Below, piece after piece: positions 8,498-16,876 of a DNA stretch of 64,000 nucleotides. The notes under the pieces were generated by a model, which saw only the letters and a list, made by a program, of their open reading frames with translations, was not told the DNA's origin and ran no database searches. Positions within the stretch are counted from its first letter, which is position 1. Each line of letters starts with the position of its first letter. Origin of the DNA: Olsenella uli (GTDB lineage Bacteria; Actinomycetota; Coriobacteriia; Coriobacteriales; Atopobiaceae); assembly GCF_016900775.1 (NCBI RefSeq), contig NZ_JACJKN010000013.1:1-64000 (forward strand). Direction: 5' to 3'. The translations under genes and the position numbers were made by a program.

Positions 8498-8511
8498 TGG
8501 AAACGTTTCCA
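8498..8511. promoter_or_regulatory. LacI/GalR-type operator upstream of the GH13 gene
   Basis: TGGAAACGTTTCCA is a perfect 14-bp palindrome with the central CG typical of LacI-family operators and catabolite-response elements. It is 42 nt upstream of the GH13 start. No LacI-family gene is in this window, so the regulator is encoded elsewhere. Confidence 0.75.
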
Positions 8512-8587
8512 TTCCATGGATATTGTACTTCGGGAAATGCGCCGCGAGAAGAACGAGCCGGCGGACGGTACCCATCCGCTCCCCAAT

Positions 8588-9169
8588 TTACCCAAGTCTT
8601 CTGATGGTGAAGTGCTGCGGGCAATCGCCCTCCTCGCCCGGCAGGTCGAAGGCGCCCTCGCGCAGAACGGTCCAGCGCTCTCGTCCCGCATAGGCGGGCC
8701 ACTCACCGTTGTCCGACATGTGCACGAGCGTCACGGGCCCCGTGGCCTCGCGCTCCAGCTTGTCGAGAAACGCTGTGAGCACCGGCGTGTCAAACGGGTT
8801 GAACAGGTAGACGTGCGTGAAGCCAGCAAGCGGCAGGTCGAGCGCGCTACCTGCGACCACGCGCACGTTGGGGTAGCGCGCCGACCACGCGGCGGCCTCC
8901 GCCGCGAGCGCCGGGTCCAGCTCCACGCCCATCGCGCGCCCGGGCAGCCCTGCGCTCACGAAGTAGGCAAGCACGCGACCGGCTCCGCAGCCCACGTCGA
9001 GCAGATGGGAGTCCGCGCTGAGGTCCAACCCGCCAAGGAGGTCCTCAAGCACAAAGTAGGGCGTGGCCGTGGGGTCATGGGCGCCTGCCGCAGCATGGCG
9101 GGTCCTCTCGGCACGCTCGAGCGAGCGGCCGGCAACGGCCAGATCGCGAAGCAGGTCGGCGTCAGGCAT
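8588..9169 (-). CDS. Class I SAM-dependent methyltransferase
   Basis: A 193-residue protein with a Rossmann-type methyltransferase core: motif I 'LLDVGCGAGRVLAYF', an acidic residue after strand two ('MGVELDP'), and motif IV-like 'VYLFNPFDTP'. The NPFDTP segment resembles NPPY/NPF motifs of methyltransferases acting on nucleic acid or protein, but the target is unknown. Start ATG 9169 overlaps the end of the acetyltransferase gene by 8 nt, so the two are translationally coupled. The upstream extension of the frame is the shadow of that gene. Confidence 0.8.
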   Translation of the reverse strand: MPDADLLRDLAVAGRSLERAERTRHAAAGAHDPTATPYFVLEDLLGGLDLSADSHLLDVGCGAGRVLAYFVSAGLPGRAMGVELDPALAAEAAAWSARYPNVRVVAGSALDLPLAGFTHVYLFNPFDTPVLTAFLDKLEREATGPVTLVHMSDNGEWPAYAGRERWTVLREGAFDLPGEEGDCPQHFTIRRLG

Positions 9170-9788
9170 CGAGCCAGAACTCCTCGACCGGCCTGTCGTG
9201 GTCGTAGACGCAATCGTCCCTCTCGCCAATCTCGCGAAGCACGCGGCACGGGTTGCCCACGGCCACCACACCGACAGGCACGTCGCGCGTGACCACGCTG
9301 CCCGCGCCAACCACCGAGCCCGCGCCCACCGTCACGCCCGCCAGCACCACGCACCCGGCACCGAGCCAGGCACCCCTGCAGATGCGGACGGGCTTGTTGT
9401 ACTGCAGGCCCTTGGCGCGAAGACGCGGCGAGACGGGGTGCGACGCCGTGCAGATGGTGACGTTGGGGCCAATCATCACGTCGTCCTCGATGAAGATGTC
9501 CGCATCGTCCACCAGCGTGAGGCCCATGTTGGCGTAGACGTTGCTGCCCAGGTGCAGGTTGGCGCCGCCCCAGTTGGCGTGGAACGGCGGCTCAATCATG
9601 CAGCCCTCGCCCACCTCGGCCACGAGCTTTGCGAGAAGCGCGTCGCGCTCCTCCGAGCTGCTGAACGGCAGGGCGTTGTAGGCGTCCAGCACGTCGCGCC
9701 GGCGCTCCTGCTCGGCAAAGAGCTCCGGGCTGTTGCACGCGTAGAGCCGGCCGTCGGCCATGCGCCGCCGCACTTCCGCGAGGTCCAT
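9162..9788 (-). CDS. Maltose/galactoside O-acetyltransferase (NodL/LacA/Maa family)
   Basis: A 208-residue left-handed beta-helix acetyltransferase. The N-terminal Maa-type helical domain 'LYACNSPELFAEQERRRDVL' is followed by hexapeptide turns, the catalytic His in 'TICTASHPVSP', and 'VVGAGSVVTRDVPVGVVAVG'. It transfers acetyl from acetyl-CoA to a sugar hydroxyl; maltose, glucose or galactosides are usual acceptors in the family. A GGAGG site precedes ATG 9788. It is coupled to the following methyltransferase gene. The GH13 gene next door is consistent with sugar metabolism but not a proof of substrate. Confidence 0.87.
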   Translation of the reverse strand: MDLAEVRRRMADGRLYACNSPELFAEQERRRDVLDAYNALPFSSSEERDALLAKLVAEVGEGCMIEPPFHANWGGANLHLGSNVYANMGLTLVDDADIFIEDDVMIGPNVTICTASHPVSPRLRAKGLQYNKPVRICRGAWLGAGCVVLAGVTVGAGSVVGAGSVVTRDVPVGVVAVGNPCRVLREIGERDDCVYDHDRPVEEFWLDA

Positions 9789-9869
9789 CGAGCCTCCGTT
9801 CTTCTCGCCGGATAAGCGAGCGCCCCGCCGCTCGGAGTCGACGGGACGCTCATAATTTAGTTTAATTTC

Positions 9870-10856
9870 TTATTCCCACTCGATCGTGCCGACGGGCTTG
9901 GGCGTCAGATCGTACGTCACGCGGCAGATGCCCGGCACCTCTGCGAGGATGCGGTCGGTGATCTTCTTGAGCAGCGCCCAGTCAAGCTCGGGCACCGTGG
10001 CGGTCATGGCGTCGACGGTGTTGACGGCGCGAATGATGGCCGGCCAGTCGTAGGCGCGCCTGCCATCGCGCACGCCGGTCGCGCGCATGTCGGGCACCAC
10101 GACGAAGTACTGCCAGACCTTGCCGGCAAGCCCGGCCTCGGCGAACTCCTCGCGCAGGATGGCGTCCGCCTCGCGCAGCGCCTCCAGACGGTCGCGCGTG
10201 ATGGCGCCGAGGCAGCGCACGCCCAGGCCCGGGCCCGGGAACGGCTGACGCTCAACCATGCCCTCGGGAAGCCCCAGCGCGCGGCCCACCACGCGGACCT
10301 CGTCCTTGAAGAGCAGGCGCACGGGCTCCACGAGCTCGAACTGCAGGTCTTCGGGCAGGCCGCCCACGTTGTGGTGCGCCTTCACGCCGTCGGACTCCAC
10401 GATGTCCGGGTAGATGGTGCCCTGCGCGAGGAAGTCCACGTCGTCGGCGACCTTGCGGGCCTCCTCCTCAAAGACGCGGATGAACTCGGCGCCGATGATC
10501 TTGCGCTTGCGCTCGGGCTCGGCCACGCCGGCCAAGAGGTCGAGGAAGCGGTCCGTGGCGTCCACGTAGACGAGGTTGGCGTCCATCTGGTTCTTGAAGA
10601 CGTCAACGACCTGCTCGGACTCGCCCTTGCGCATGAGGCCGTGGTTCACGTGCACGCAGATGAGCTGCCTGCCGATGGCCTTGATGAGCAGCGCGGCCAC
10701 CACGGAGGAGTCCACGCCGCCGGAGAGGGCAAGCAGGACCTTCTTGTCGCCGACCTGCGCGCGGACGGCCGCGACCTGCTCGTCGATAAAGGCCTGCGCG
10801 AGCTCGGGAGTGGTGATGCGCGCCATGTCGTCCGGGCGCTTGTTCGGGAGGTCCAT
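9870..10856 (-). CDS. guaA: GMP synthase ATP-pyrophosphatase/dimerisation subunit, no glutaminase domain
   Basis: A 328-residue protein covering only the synthetase half of GMP synthase. The PP-loop '[15 protein letters not shown]' is near residue 43, '[13 protein letters not shown]' and '[13 protein letters not shown]' follow, and the C-terminal dimerisation domain ends with '[12 protein letters not shown]' as in full GuaA. The class I glutaminase domain (about 190 residues) that normally precedes it is absent, and AAGGAG before ATG 10856 marks a genuine start. It resembles the two-subunit arrangement known from archaea. It would need ammonia or a separate glutaminase partner, which is not in this window. 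Reaction: XMP + ATP + NH3 to GMP. Confidence 0.88.
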   Translation of the reverse strand: MDLPNKRPDDMARITTPELAQAFIDEQVAAVRAQVGDKKVLLALSGGVDSSVVAALLIKAIGRQLICVHVNHGLMRKGESEQVVDVFKNQMDANLVYVDATDRFLDLLAGVAEPERKRKIIGAEFIRVFEEEARKVADDVDFLAQGTIYPDIVESDGVKAHHNVGGLPEDLQFELVEPVRLLFKDEVRVVGRALGLPEGMVERQPFPGPGLGVRCLGAITRDRLEALREADAILREEFAEAGLAGKVWQYFVVVPDMRATGVRDGRRAYDWPAIIRAVNTVDAMTATVPELDWALLKKITDRILAEVPGICRVTYDLTPKPVGTIEWE

Positions 10857-10956
10857 GCCAGCTCCTTTGAACGGGGAATCGATGTCTCGATTCTACCGGA
10901 GAGGAGCTAGACGAAGGTCTGAGACGCCCCCTTGACGGCGGTGCGCGGGCATGCGC

Positions 10957-11086
10957 TCCGTTTCTAGGTGTTTTTTGATGGGCGCTTCGGGTACAGCCTC
11001 TCAACCCCATCACAAAACCCCAGGTCACGAAATGCTATAGGATAAGCAGCACTTGAATCTCCCGCCGAAAAACACCTAGAAACGGA
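10957..11086. mobile_element. MITE-like element with 19-bp terminal inverted repeats
   Basis: TCCGTTTCTAGGTGTTTTT at 10957-10975 is an exact inverted copy of 11068-11086, with 92 nt between. Complementarity continues inward imperfectly for about nine more bases (mainly transitions). The interior is less GC-rich than the neighbours and has no convincing gene. The right repeat contains the TAG stop of rsmJ. No clear target duplication is visible. Alternatively it is a long-range terminator structure. Confidence 0.55.
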
Positions 11087-11783
11087 CCGCTGTGTGCTCG
11101 GCCGGCCCCCCGTTGCCCCGCGGCGGCACGATGACGTCATAGCGCACGGCCTTGCCCGCAACGGAATGGCTCGGCCTGGTGCCGGCGAGCCAGGGCCCCT
11201 TGGGCGGCCGCTTGATGACGACCTTCCGCGGGCGCACCGCCAGTGCGGCCCCCAGCAGCTCCTCCTCGTTGTCGCACGGCCGCTCGAGGTGGTGCAGGAG
11301 CTGGAACTTCTTCTTCACCGCCGCGCTCTTGGTGCGCCCGGGAAACATCGGGTCGAGAAACACCACGTCGGGCGAGAAGCCCAGCGCGTGCAGGCCGGGG
11401 ACCGAATCGCCCTCCACAAGCGTCATGCGCGCGACGACGCCCGCGAGCCGAGGATCGCGGGCCGCCCGTTCGAGCGCGTCGCGCAGGAGTGCGGCGATCA
11501 CCGGGTCCTGCTCGAACATCGTGACCGTAAACCCCGCCGCCGCCAGAAGCAACGAGTCCTCCCCGAGCCCCGCCGTGGCGTCAACGACGCATGGATCAGA
11601 GACGCCGCGCACGCGAGCCGCGCGCACGAGCAGCTCGCGCCCCAGGCGGTCCGGGCGCAGCCGGGGCAGCAGGCGCGCGAAATCTGCTCGCAGCACCATG
11701 CCGTCACCCACGAGCGCAAGCCCCTCGGCGTCGCGCCGCAGCTCGACGCCCCCCTCGCCCGTCATGGCAGGATCATCTCCCAT
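11076..11783 (-). CDS. rsmJ: 16S rRNA m2G1516 methyltransferase RsmJ-like
   Basis: A 235-residue class I methyltransferase. 'VVDATAGLGEDSLLLAAAGF' is the SAM-binding motif in the form seen in RsmJ/YhiQ, 'VFLDPMFPGRTKSAAVKKK' matches the family DPMFP..KSA.VKK signature, and 'VVIKRPPKGPWLAG' matches its K-RP motif. RsmJ methylates the 2-amino group of G1516 in E. coli 16S rRNA. I start at ATG 11783 with GGAGGG seven bases upstream; the longer TTG start has no ribosome site. The family is best known from Gammaproteobacteria, so its presence here is notable. The stop codon lies in the terminal repeat of the neighbouring MITE-like element. Confidence 0.82.
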   Translation of the reverse strand: MGDDPAMTGEGGVELRRDAEGLALVGDGMVLRADFARLLPRLRPDRLGRELLVRAARVRGVSDPCVVDATAGLGEDSLLLAAAGFTVTMFEQDPVIAALLRDALERAARDPRLAGVVARMTLVEGDSVPGLHALGFSPDVVFLDPMFPGRTKSAAVKKKFQLLHHLERPCDNEEELLGAALAVRPRKVVIKRPPKGPWLAGTRPSHSVAGKAVRYDVIVPPRGNGGPAEHTAVRF

Positions 11784-11873
11784 CGTGTTTCCCTCCGGCA
11801 AACTGTCGCGCCGCGCGAACGTTTTGCCCTAGCATGACACGCGGCGGACACGACGTCGAGCGGAAGAGGGAGC

Positions 11874-12548
11874 ATGGCGGAACAGGCGACGGCAAGAAGG
11901 GGCAAGGTGCCCGTGCGGCTCGGGCTCATCGTCATCTGTGCGGGCGGGTTCATGGACGCGTACTCGTACCTGCTGCACGACCACGTCTTTGCGACGGGGC
12001 AGACCGGCAACATCGTCCTGCTCTGCATGAACCTCGCCGAGGGGGCATGGCTCGGCGTGTCGCACTACCTCGTGTCCATCCTGGCCTTCGTGGCCGGCAT
12101 CATGCTCTCCCGCCACGTCCTCGTACGCGTGCACGGAAGGGCGACCCACCGCATGCAGAGATGGGTCGCCGTCTTCGAGGCCGTTGCGTTTGCCGTCGTG
12201 GCGCTCCTGCCGCAGGGCATGCCCGACCTGCTCGTCAACAGCGCCATCTCGTTCTGCGCCGCCGTCTCGTACGAGAACTTCCGGCAGTTCGGGACCAGGT
12301 CGGCGTACGCGAGCGTCTTTTGCACCGGCAACCTGCGCTCCCTTGGAGAGACGCTCTACGACGGCATCTTCGAGAAGGACCGCCATGAGCTGCACCGCTC
12401 GGCGCGCTACGCCGGGCTCGTCGCGTCGTTTTGCGTCGGCGCCGTGGCGTGCAAGCTCCTGATTGACGCAACAGGCAAGTTCGCCTGCCTCGCCATCAGC
12501 GCGCTCTTCCTCCTCTCGCTGCGCTACATCGTCGACCCGGACGCGTGA
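11874..12548 (+). CDS. YoaK-family (DUF1275) membrane protein
   Basis: A 224-residue protein with six probable transmembrane segments. The DUF1275 signature is clear: 'GGFMDAYSYLLHDHVFATGQ' followed by 'TGNIVLL', and later 'NFRQFGTRSAYASVFCTGNL' with 'RSLGETLY'. Members are often called putative permeases, but no substrate is proven. It has an AGAGGGAG ribosome site and stands alone on the plus strand, divergent from rsmJ (90 nt) and convergent with the MFS transporter, from which it is separated by a degenerate palindrome. Confidence 0.85.
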   Translation: MAEQATARRGKVPVRLGLIVICAGGFMDAYSYLLHDHVFATGQTGNIVLLCMNLAEGAWLGVSHYLVSILAFVAGIMLSRHVLVRVHGRATHRMQRWVAVFEAVAFAVVALLPQGMPDLLVNSAISFCAAVSYENFRQFGTRSAYASVFCTGNLRSLGETLYDGIFEKDRHELHRSARYAGLVASFCVGAVACKLLIDATGKFACLAISALFLLSLRYIVDPDA

Positions 12549-12553
12549 GGGCA

Positions 12554-12582
12554 CCTGACAAAAGTGCCAGGGGCAACTGTCA
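12554..12582 (+). repeat. Degenerate CTGACAAA-type palindrome between convergent genes
   Basis: CCTGACAAAAGTGCCAGG followed by GGCAACTGTCA is a decayed member of the family seen at 39784, 49249 and 50983: CTGACA/TGTCA ends around a GTGCC.GGGGC core. It begins six bases after the yoaK stop and may serve as terminator. Confidence 0.55.
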
Positions 12583-12606
12583 CGAGCGTCAGCTGGGCGC
12601 GTGTCC

Positions 12607-14229
12607 CTAGCGCTTCGTGATCATCGGGGTAGTTGCGAGGCCGAGAAGCACGATGACGGCCCCCACCGCGTAGGCGGCGCGCGTGGAGTCAAAGCGAGCC
12701 TGGGCATCCAGCCTCACCAGCTCGTCGCGCTCGTCCTGGGTCAGGTCGACCTGGTCGAGCTGCCGCTCGAGCTCGTCGTTGCTCTCGAGGTCGACGCTCA
12801 TGTCGGAGAGCTGCCCGCGCACCTCCGGGGAGAGGGCCGCGTCGCCCGCGATTCCCGCGTGCATCGCGTTGGTCATCCCAAAGAGCAGCACCGCGCCCAG
12901 CAGCGCCACGCCGAACGCCTGGCCAACGTTGCGCATCGTGCTCTGGATGCCGCCCGACTGGGAGGCGTCGCGCTCCGGCAGGGCGAGGGCGACGATGTTG
13001 CTCGCGTGCGAGGCCACCGTGCCCGCCCCCATACCGGCGAGAAACGCGCCCGCATAGACGCCGGCCGCGCTGGCGCCGTCCGTCGTGACCGAGAGGGCCA
13101 TGACGCCGAGGGCAAGCGCCATCTCGAGGTAGCCGGCCTGGATGACGTGGCGCGGGTTGGCGTGCGGAAGCAGCTTGGGGATGCCCAGCGAGAAGGCAAA
13201 CGTGGGCACGCCCGTCACGATTGAGACAACGCCCACGTCAACGGGCGACCAGCCGGCAACGAGCTGCAGGTAGGGCGCCATGAGGATGGACTGCGCCCCC
13301 ATGAAGAAGAACATGATCGCGTTGGCGGCAAGGCCGGCGAGCACCTGCGGCGTTCGCAGGAAGGAGCTCGGCAGGAGCGCGATGCCGTTTCTCTCCTCCA
13401 CGCGGCGCTCCACCCGCACGAGGACCGCAAGCACCACGATGCCGCACGCCATCACCGGCAAGGCCGGGGAGACCCCGAAGATCGTGAACGGGCAGCGCTC
13501 GAACGGGGTGATGAGGCCCCAAGCGGACACGTTGGAGAGGCCTATGAGGAAGAGGAACAGCCCCAGCGCGGCAAGGGTCACGCCGATTCCATCAAACGCG
13601 AGCCTCTCGCCCACGGACGCCGCGCGCGGGAGCCGCAGCGAAAGCGCCGCCACCACCGCGAAGTAGGCGGCGAGCAGCAGGAAGGTCGGCTTCATCCCGG
13701 CGTTCTCCATGACCATGCCCAGCGCGAGCGGCAGCACGGCGGAAAGGCCGGATGCCGCACCGACGCAGCCGAAGGCAACCATGCGGTTGCGACCGGCGTA
13801 GAGCACGGGGATGAGGCCGAGGATCGAGGGGACGAGCAGGCTCGCGCCGAGCCCCACGAGGACGCGGCCCACCCAGATGAAGACGGCCATGTTCGGCGCG
13901 AGCGCGAGCGCCACCTCGCCCGCGGCGCACACGACGGCGCCCGCGCGGAACGTCCGCGCCCAGCCGAGGATGGTCCCCAGAAGGCCGCCGGCAATCATGA
14001 AGGCCCCACCCACGAGCGGGTAGATCATGTTGGCGAGCTGGATGTCCGACGTCGTGGCGCCGAGGTCGCTCGCGAGGGCCGAGGCGGCGAGCGACAGGGC
14101 GCCGTTGTCGCCGGTCGTGCCCATCTGGGCGAGGATCAGAATGATGACGGGAAGGACGAGGAACTTCTCGGCCGTGGGGGACGACGCGACAGCGGCCTCC
14201 CCGCCCGCCGCTGAGGTGGGATTGCTCAT
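12607..14229 (-). CDS. MFS transporter, DHA2 (14-TM) drug/bile-type exporter
   Basis: A 540-residue major-facilitator protein with 14 predicted transmembrane segments. Family features include the early 'GATTSDIQLANMIYPLVGGA', motif A-like 'LLGTILGWARTFRAGAVVC', and the antiporter-type 'LVGLGASLLVPSILGLIPVL'. Between the last two helices it carries a hydrophilic, acidic loop ('EVRGQLSDMSVDLESNDELE'), as in several EmrB/QacA relatives. AAGGAG precedes ATG 14229. It lies 60 nt downstream of the bile salt hydrolase gene on the same strand, so an operon is likely, and export of bile acids or conjugates is a reasonable inference. Confidence 0.87.
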   Translation of the reverse strand: MSNPTSAAGGEAAVASSPTAEKFLVLPVIILILAQMGTTGDNGALSLAASALASDLGATTSDIQLANMIYPLVGGAFMIAGGLLGTILGWARTFRAGAVVCAAGEVALALAPNMAVFIWVGRVLVGLGASLLVPSILGLIPVLYAGRNRMVAFGCVGAASGLSAVLPLALGMVMENAGMKPTFLLLAAYFAVVAALSLRLPRAASVGERLAFDGIGVTLAALGLFLFLIGLSNVSAWGLITPFERCPFTIFGVSPALPVMACGIVVLAVLVRVERRVEERNGIALLPSSFLRTPQVLAGLAANAIMFFFMGAQSILMAPYLQLVAGWSPVDVGVVSIVTGVPTFAFSLGIPKLLPHANPRHVIQAGYLEMALALGVMALSVTTDGASAAGVYAGAFLAGMGAGTVASHASNIVALALPERDASQSGGIQSTMRNVGQAFGVALLGAVLLFGMTNAMHAGIAGDAALSPEVRGQLSDMSVDLESNDELERQLDQVDLTQDERDELVRLDAQARFDSTRAAYAVGAVIVLLGLATTPMITKR

Positions 14230-14258
14230 GGGTCTTCTCCTTGTTCGATTGCTTTTGT

Positions 14259-14278
14259 CCGGGCCCGGGCGGGCCCGG
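14259..14278. repeat. CCGGGCCC hairpin between bile salt hydrolase and MFS genes
   Basis: CCGGGCCC (14259-14266) and GGGCCCGG (14271-14278) form an 8-bp stem with a 4-nt loop in the 60-nt intergenic space. No T tract follows on the minus strand, so it may attenuate or protect mRNA rather than terminate fully. Confidence 0.5.
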
Positions 14279-14289
14279 GCCGCGCTGCG

Positions 14290-15255
14290 CTACGCCGCCG
14301 CTTCCACGACCACCGGCTCCGTGCCCGTGAGGTCACACCCCGCAAGCGGGTACGCCCTGATCGCGAGGTCGTCATAGGCCGCGTGATAGTAGGTGAGGCT
14401 CGCGGCGGAGAAGCAGCTCGTGTAGAGCGTCCGCTCGAAGGTGCCGTCGCCCATGCGCGCGCAGCCGTCCGGCACCGCCACCGACCCGAGGGTGCGGAAG
14501 AGCCGCGTGACGTTGGCGCGCTCCCCGTCCTGAACGGGATAGTGCGCGTTCACAAACGCCACCTTCGCAAAGCGAGAGGGGCCGCTGTAGTCGCCGGGCA
14601 TGCCGCGCATCCCCATGCCGGAGCCAAACGGGGCGAGGCCCGCCCCTCCCCACGCGGCGGGCGCAGGCTCGTCCTCGGAGAGCGTCAGGTAGTTCCGCAG
14701 GTTCTGGCGCTGCCAGCCGAAGTCCGGCTCGTTGGTGAGCACGTCGACGTCGTCCTCCCACACGCGCAGGCCGCCCTCGAGGCACTCGACGACCACGCTG
14801 CCGGTGGCGTCGCCGACGATCCAGTGGAGGTTCGCGACGGGCAGCCGCTCGTTCACCGCACGCGCCACGACGGTCACGCGCGCAAGCGCGGCGCGCACCT
14901 CGTCCACGCTCGAGAAGTTCCTCGCCACCCAGTAGGGGAACTCGTAGGCCGCGACGTTCACGCCCCCGTCCGCCGGGGCCGCGGCGTAGCGGGCGCTCTG
15001 CGGGAAGTTGAGCCCGGCGACGGCGAGGCCGGCGTCGTTGCCGCAGTCAAAGTAGAGCGGCACGCCGCCCACGACGATGCCCATGCCAATGACGGCGTGC
15101 CCCCGCTCGAGGTCATCCGGCCGCTCGAAAGCGGCCGGGACGCGCGCCGCAGGAGGGGTCATCACCACGCGCTCGCCATAGCCCTGGGTCCAGTCAAGGT
15201 TGCGGCCGAAGTACATGGCGCCGTTGGCGTCGGTGAAGCGAATCCCCGTGCACAT
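14290..15255 (-). CDS. bsh: Choloylglycine (bile salt) hydrolase / penicillin V acylase family
   Basis: A 321-residue N-terminal nucleophile hydrolase with no signal peptide. It starts 'MCTGIRF', so removal of Met exposes Cys2 as nucleophile. The other residues of the family active site are all present at expected positions: Arg18 and Asp21 in 'GRNLDW', Asn83 in 'GLNFP', Asn175 in 'LTNEPDF' and Arg228 in 'GPSRF'. The enzyme cleaves the amide bond of taurine- or glycine-conjugated bile acids, or penicillin V. Start ATG 15255 is fixed by Cys2, with GGAGGG upstream. A DHA2 exporter follows in the same operon. Bile salt rather than penicillin activity is favoured by the likely gut niche, not by sequence proof. 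Confidence 0.9.
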   Translation of the reverse strand: MCTGIRFTDANGAMYFGRNLDWTQGYGERVVMTPPAARVPAAFERPDDLERGHAVIGMGIVVGGVPLYFDCGNDAGLAVAGLNFPQSARYAAAPADGGVNVAAYEFPYWVARNFSSVDEVRAALARVTVVARAVNERLPVANLHWIVGDATGSVVVECLEGGLRVWEDDVDVLTNEPDFGWQRQNLRNYLTLSEDEPAPAAWGGAGLAPFGSGMGMRGMPGDYSGPSRFAKVAFVNAHYPVQDGERANVTRLFRTLGSVAVPDGCARMGDGTFERTLYTSCFSAASLTYYHAAYDDLAIRAYPLAGCDLTGTEPVVVEAAA

Positions 15256-15481
15256 GGGGCGGCCCCCTCCCTGCCCCGCCGTTCTTCTCGGCAGGACACG
15301 CAGAATAACAAAACGACTATCTGTTACCCACATATTCCCGACGCAAACCCAAGGCGCGCCGCTTTTCCCGGAGCGTCTAAGAATTCGGCGTCAACGGGCG
15401 GACGCGTCGCCGCATTTCCGCGCGCCTGAGCTATCATGATGACTATACGTTGGGACAACACAGCGCTTGGAGGCTCAGCCC

Positions 15482-16876
15482 ATGCCCATGACCGCGATCA
15501 TCCTCGCCGCCGGCGAGGGAACGCGCATGAAGTCCCGCCACCCCAAGGTAATGCACAAGCTTCTCGACCGCCCGCTCGTCTCGTGGGTCACGCGCGCCGC
15601 GCGCGCCGCCGGCGCCGAGCGCATCGTGGTGGTCGTGGGCAACGGCGCCCAAGAGGTGCGGGACCATCTTGCCAACGAGAAGAACGTCGAGTTCGTCGAG
15701 CAGACGGAGCGCCTGGGGACCGGCCACGCCGTCCGCGTGGCGCTCGAGGCGACCGGCATCGACGCCGGGCCCGTCGTCATCCTGAACGGCGACCTGCCGC
15801 TCATCGAGCCCGAGACCGTCCGCGCCTTCGCCGAGTCCGTGGCGGACGGCGGCCACGCCGCCTCCGTCCTCACGATGACCCCGCCCGACCCGCACGGCTA
15901 CGGCCGCATCGAGCTCGCCGAGGACGGCTCCGTGGCGCGCATCGTCGAGCAGAAGGACTGCACGCCCGAGCAGGACGCGCAGCTCCTGGAGTGCAACGCC
16001 GGCTGCTACGCCTTCGACGGTGCCCTTCTCGCCGCCCACGTGGGCGAGATCGGCAACGACAACGCCCAGGGCGAGTACTACCTCCCCGACATGGTGGAGA
16101 TCCTGCGCGGCCACGGCCACGCCACCACGATCGTCCACTGCGAGGACTACCGCGAGGGCCTCGGCGCCAACAACCGCGTGCAGCTCGCCGAGCTCGCGGC
16201 GCTCGCGCGCGACCGCATCAACGAGCGCCTCATGCTCGGGGGCGTCTCCATGCTCGACCCCACCACCACCTGGGTGGGCCCCGACGTCACCGTTGGGCGC
16301 GACACCGTTCTTCTCCCCATGACCATGCTCTGGGGCAGCACCACGGTGGGCGAGGAGTGCGTCCTCGGCCCCAACACGCGCCTCACGGACTGCACCGTGG
16401 CCGACCACGTCTCCCTGGAGGAGACCGTGGGCGTGGACGTGACCATCGAGAAGGACGTCACCTGCGGCCCGCGCGCCTACCTCCGCGGCGGTGCGCACAT
16501 CCTCGAGGGCGCCCACGTGGGCACGCACGTGGAGATCAAGAACTCCACCATCGGCGTGGGCTCCAAGGTGCCGCACCTCTCCTACATCGGCGACTGCACC
16601 ATGGGCGCGGGCGTCAACATCGGCGGCGGCTCCATCACGTGCAACTACGACGGCGTGCACAAGAACCGCACCGTCATCGGCGACAACGTCTTCGTGGGCT
16701 CCGACACCATGATGGTCGCGCCCGTCACCATCGGCGACGGCGCGCTCGTGGGCGCCAGCTCCTGCGTCACCAAGGACGTCCCTGCCGACGCGCTCTACCT
16801 CGAGCGCGCCGAGCAGCGCATCGTAGAGGGGTACGCCGCCCGGCGCCTCGAGAGACTCAAGAAAGGTGAGGCCTAG
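15482..16876 (+). CDS. glmU: Bifunctional UDP-GlcNAc pyrophosphorylase / GlcN-1-P N-acetyltransferase
   Basis: A 464-residue GlmU. The N-terminal uridyltransferase domain has the nucleotide loop 'ILAAGEGTRMKS' and 'QTERLGTGHAV'. After about residue 230 the left-handed beta-helix acetyltransferase begins, with hexapeptide repeats and the conserved 'ICNYDG'-type segment here 'ITCNYDGVHKN' and 'GDNVFVGSDTMMVAPVTIG'. It makes UDP-GlcNAc from GlcN-1-phosphate, the last two steps after GlmS and GlmM, which are also in this window. Start ATG 15482 has GGAGG eight bases before; ATG 15488 is an alternative. The stop is directly followed by the prs start, a common actinobacterial and firmicute gene pair. 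Confidence 0.96.
   Translation: MPMTAIILAAGEGTRMKSRHPKVMHKLLDRPLVSWVTRAARAAGAERIVVVVGNGAQEVRDHLANEKNVEFVEQTERLGTGHAVRVALEATGIDAGPVVILNGDLPLIEPETVRAFAESVADGGHAASVLTMTPPDPHGYGRIELAEDGSVARIVEQKDCTPEQDAQLLECNAGCYAFDGALLAAHVGEIGNDNAQGEYYLPDMVEILRGHGHATTIVHCEDYREGLGANNRVQLAELAALARDRINERLMLGGVSMLDPTTTWVGPDVTVGRDTVLLPMTMLWGSTTVGEECVLGPNTRLTDCTVADHVSLEETVGVDVTIEKDVTCGPRAYLRGGAHILEGAHVGTHVEIKNSTIGVGSKVPHLSYIGDCTMGAGVNIGGGSITCNYDGVHKNRTVIGDNVFVGSDTMMVAPVTIGDGALVGASSCVTKDVPADALYLERAEQRIVEGYAARRLERLKKGEA

Noticed and set aside
11000-11067. Small peptide gene inside the MITE-like element
   Set aside because: A frame of about 33 codons exists on the minus strand but has no ribosome site or recognisable product.
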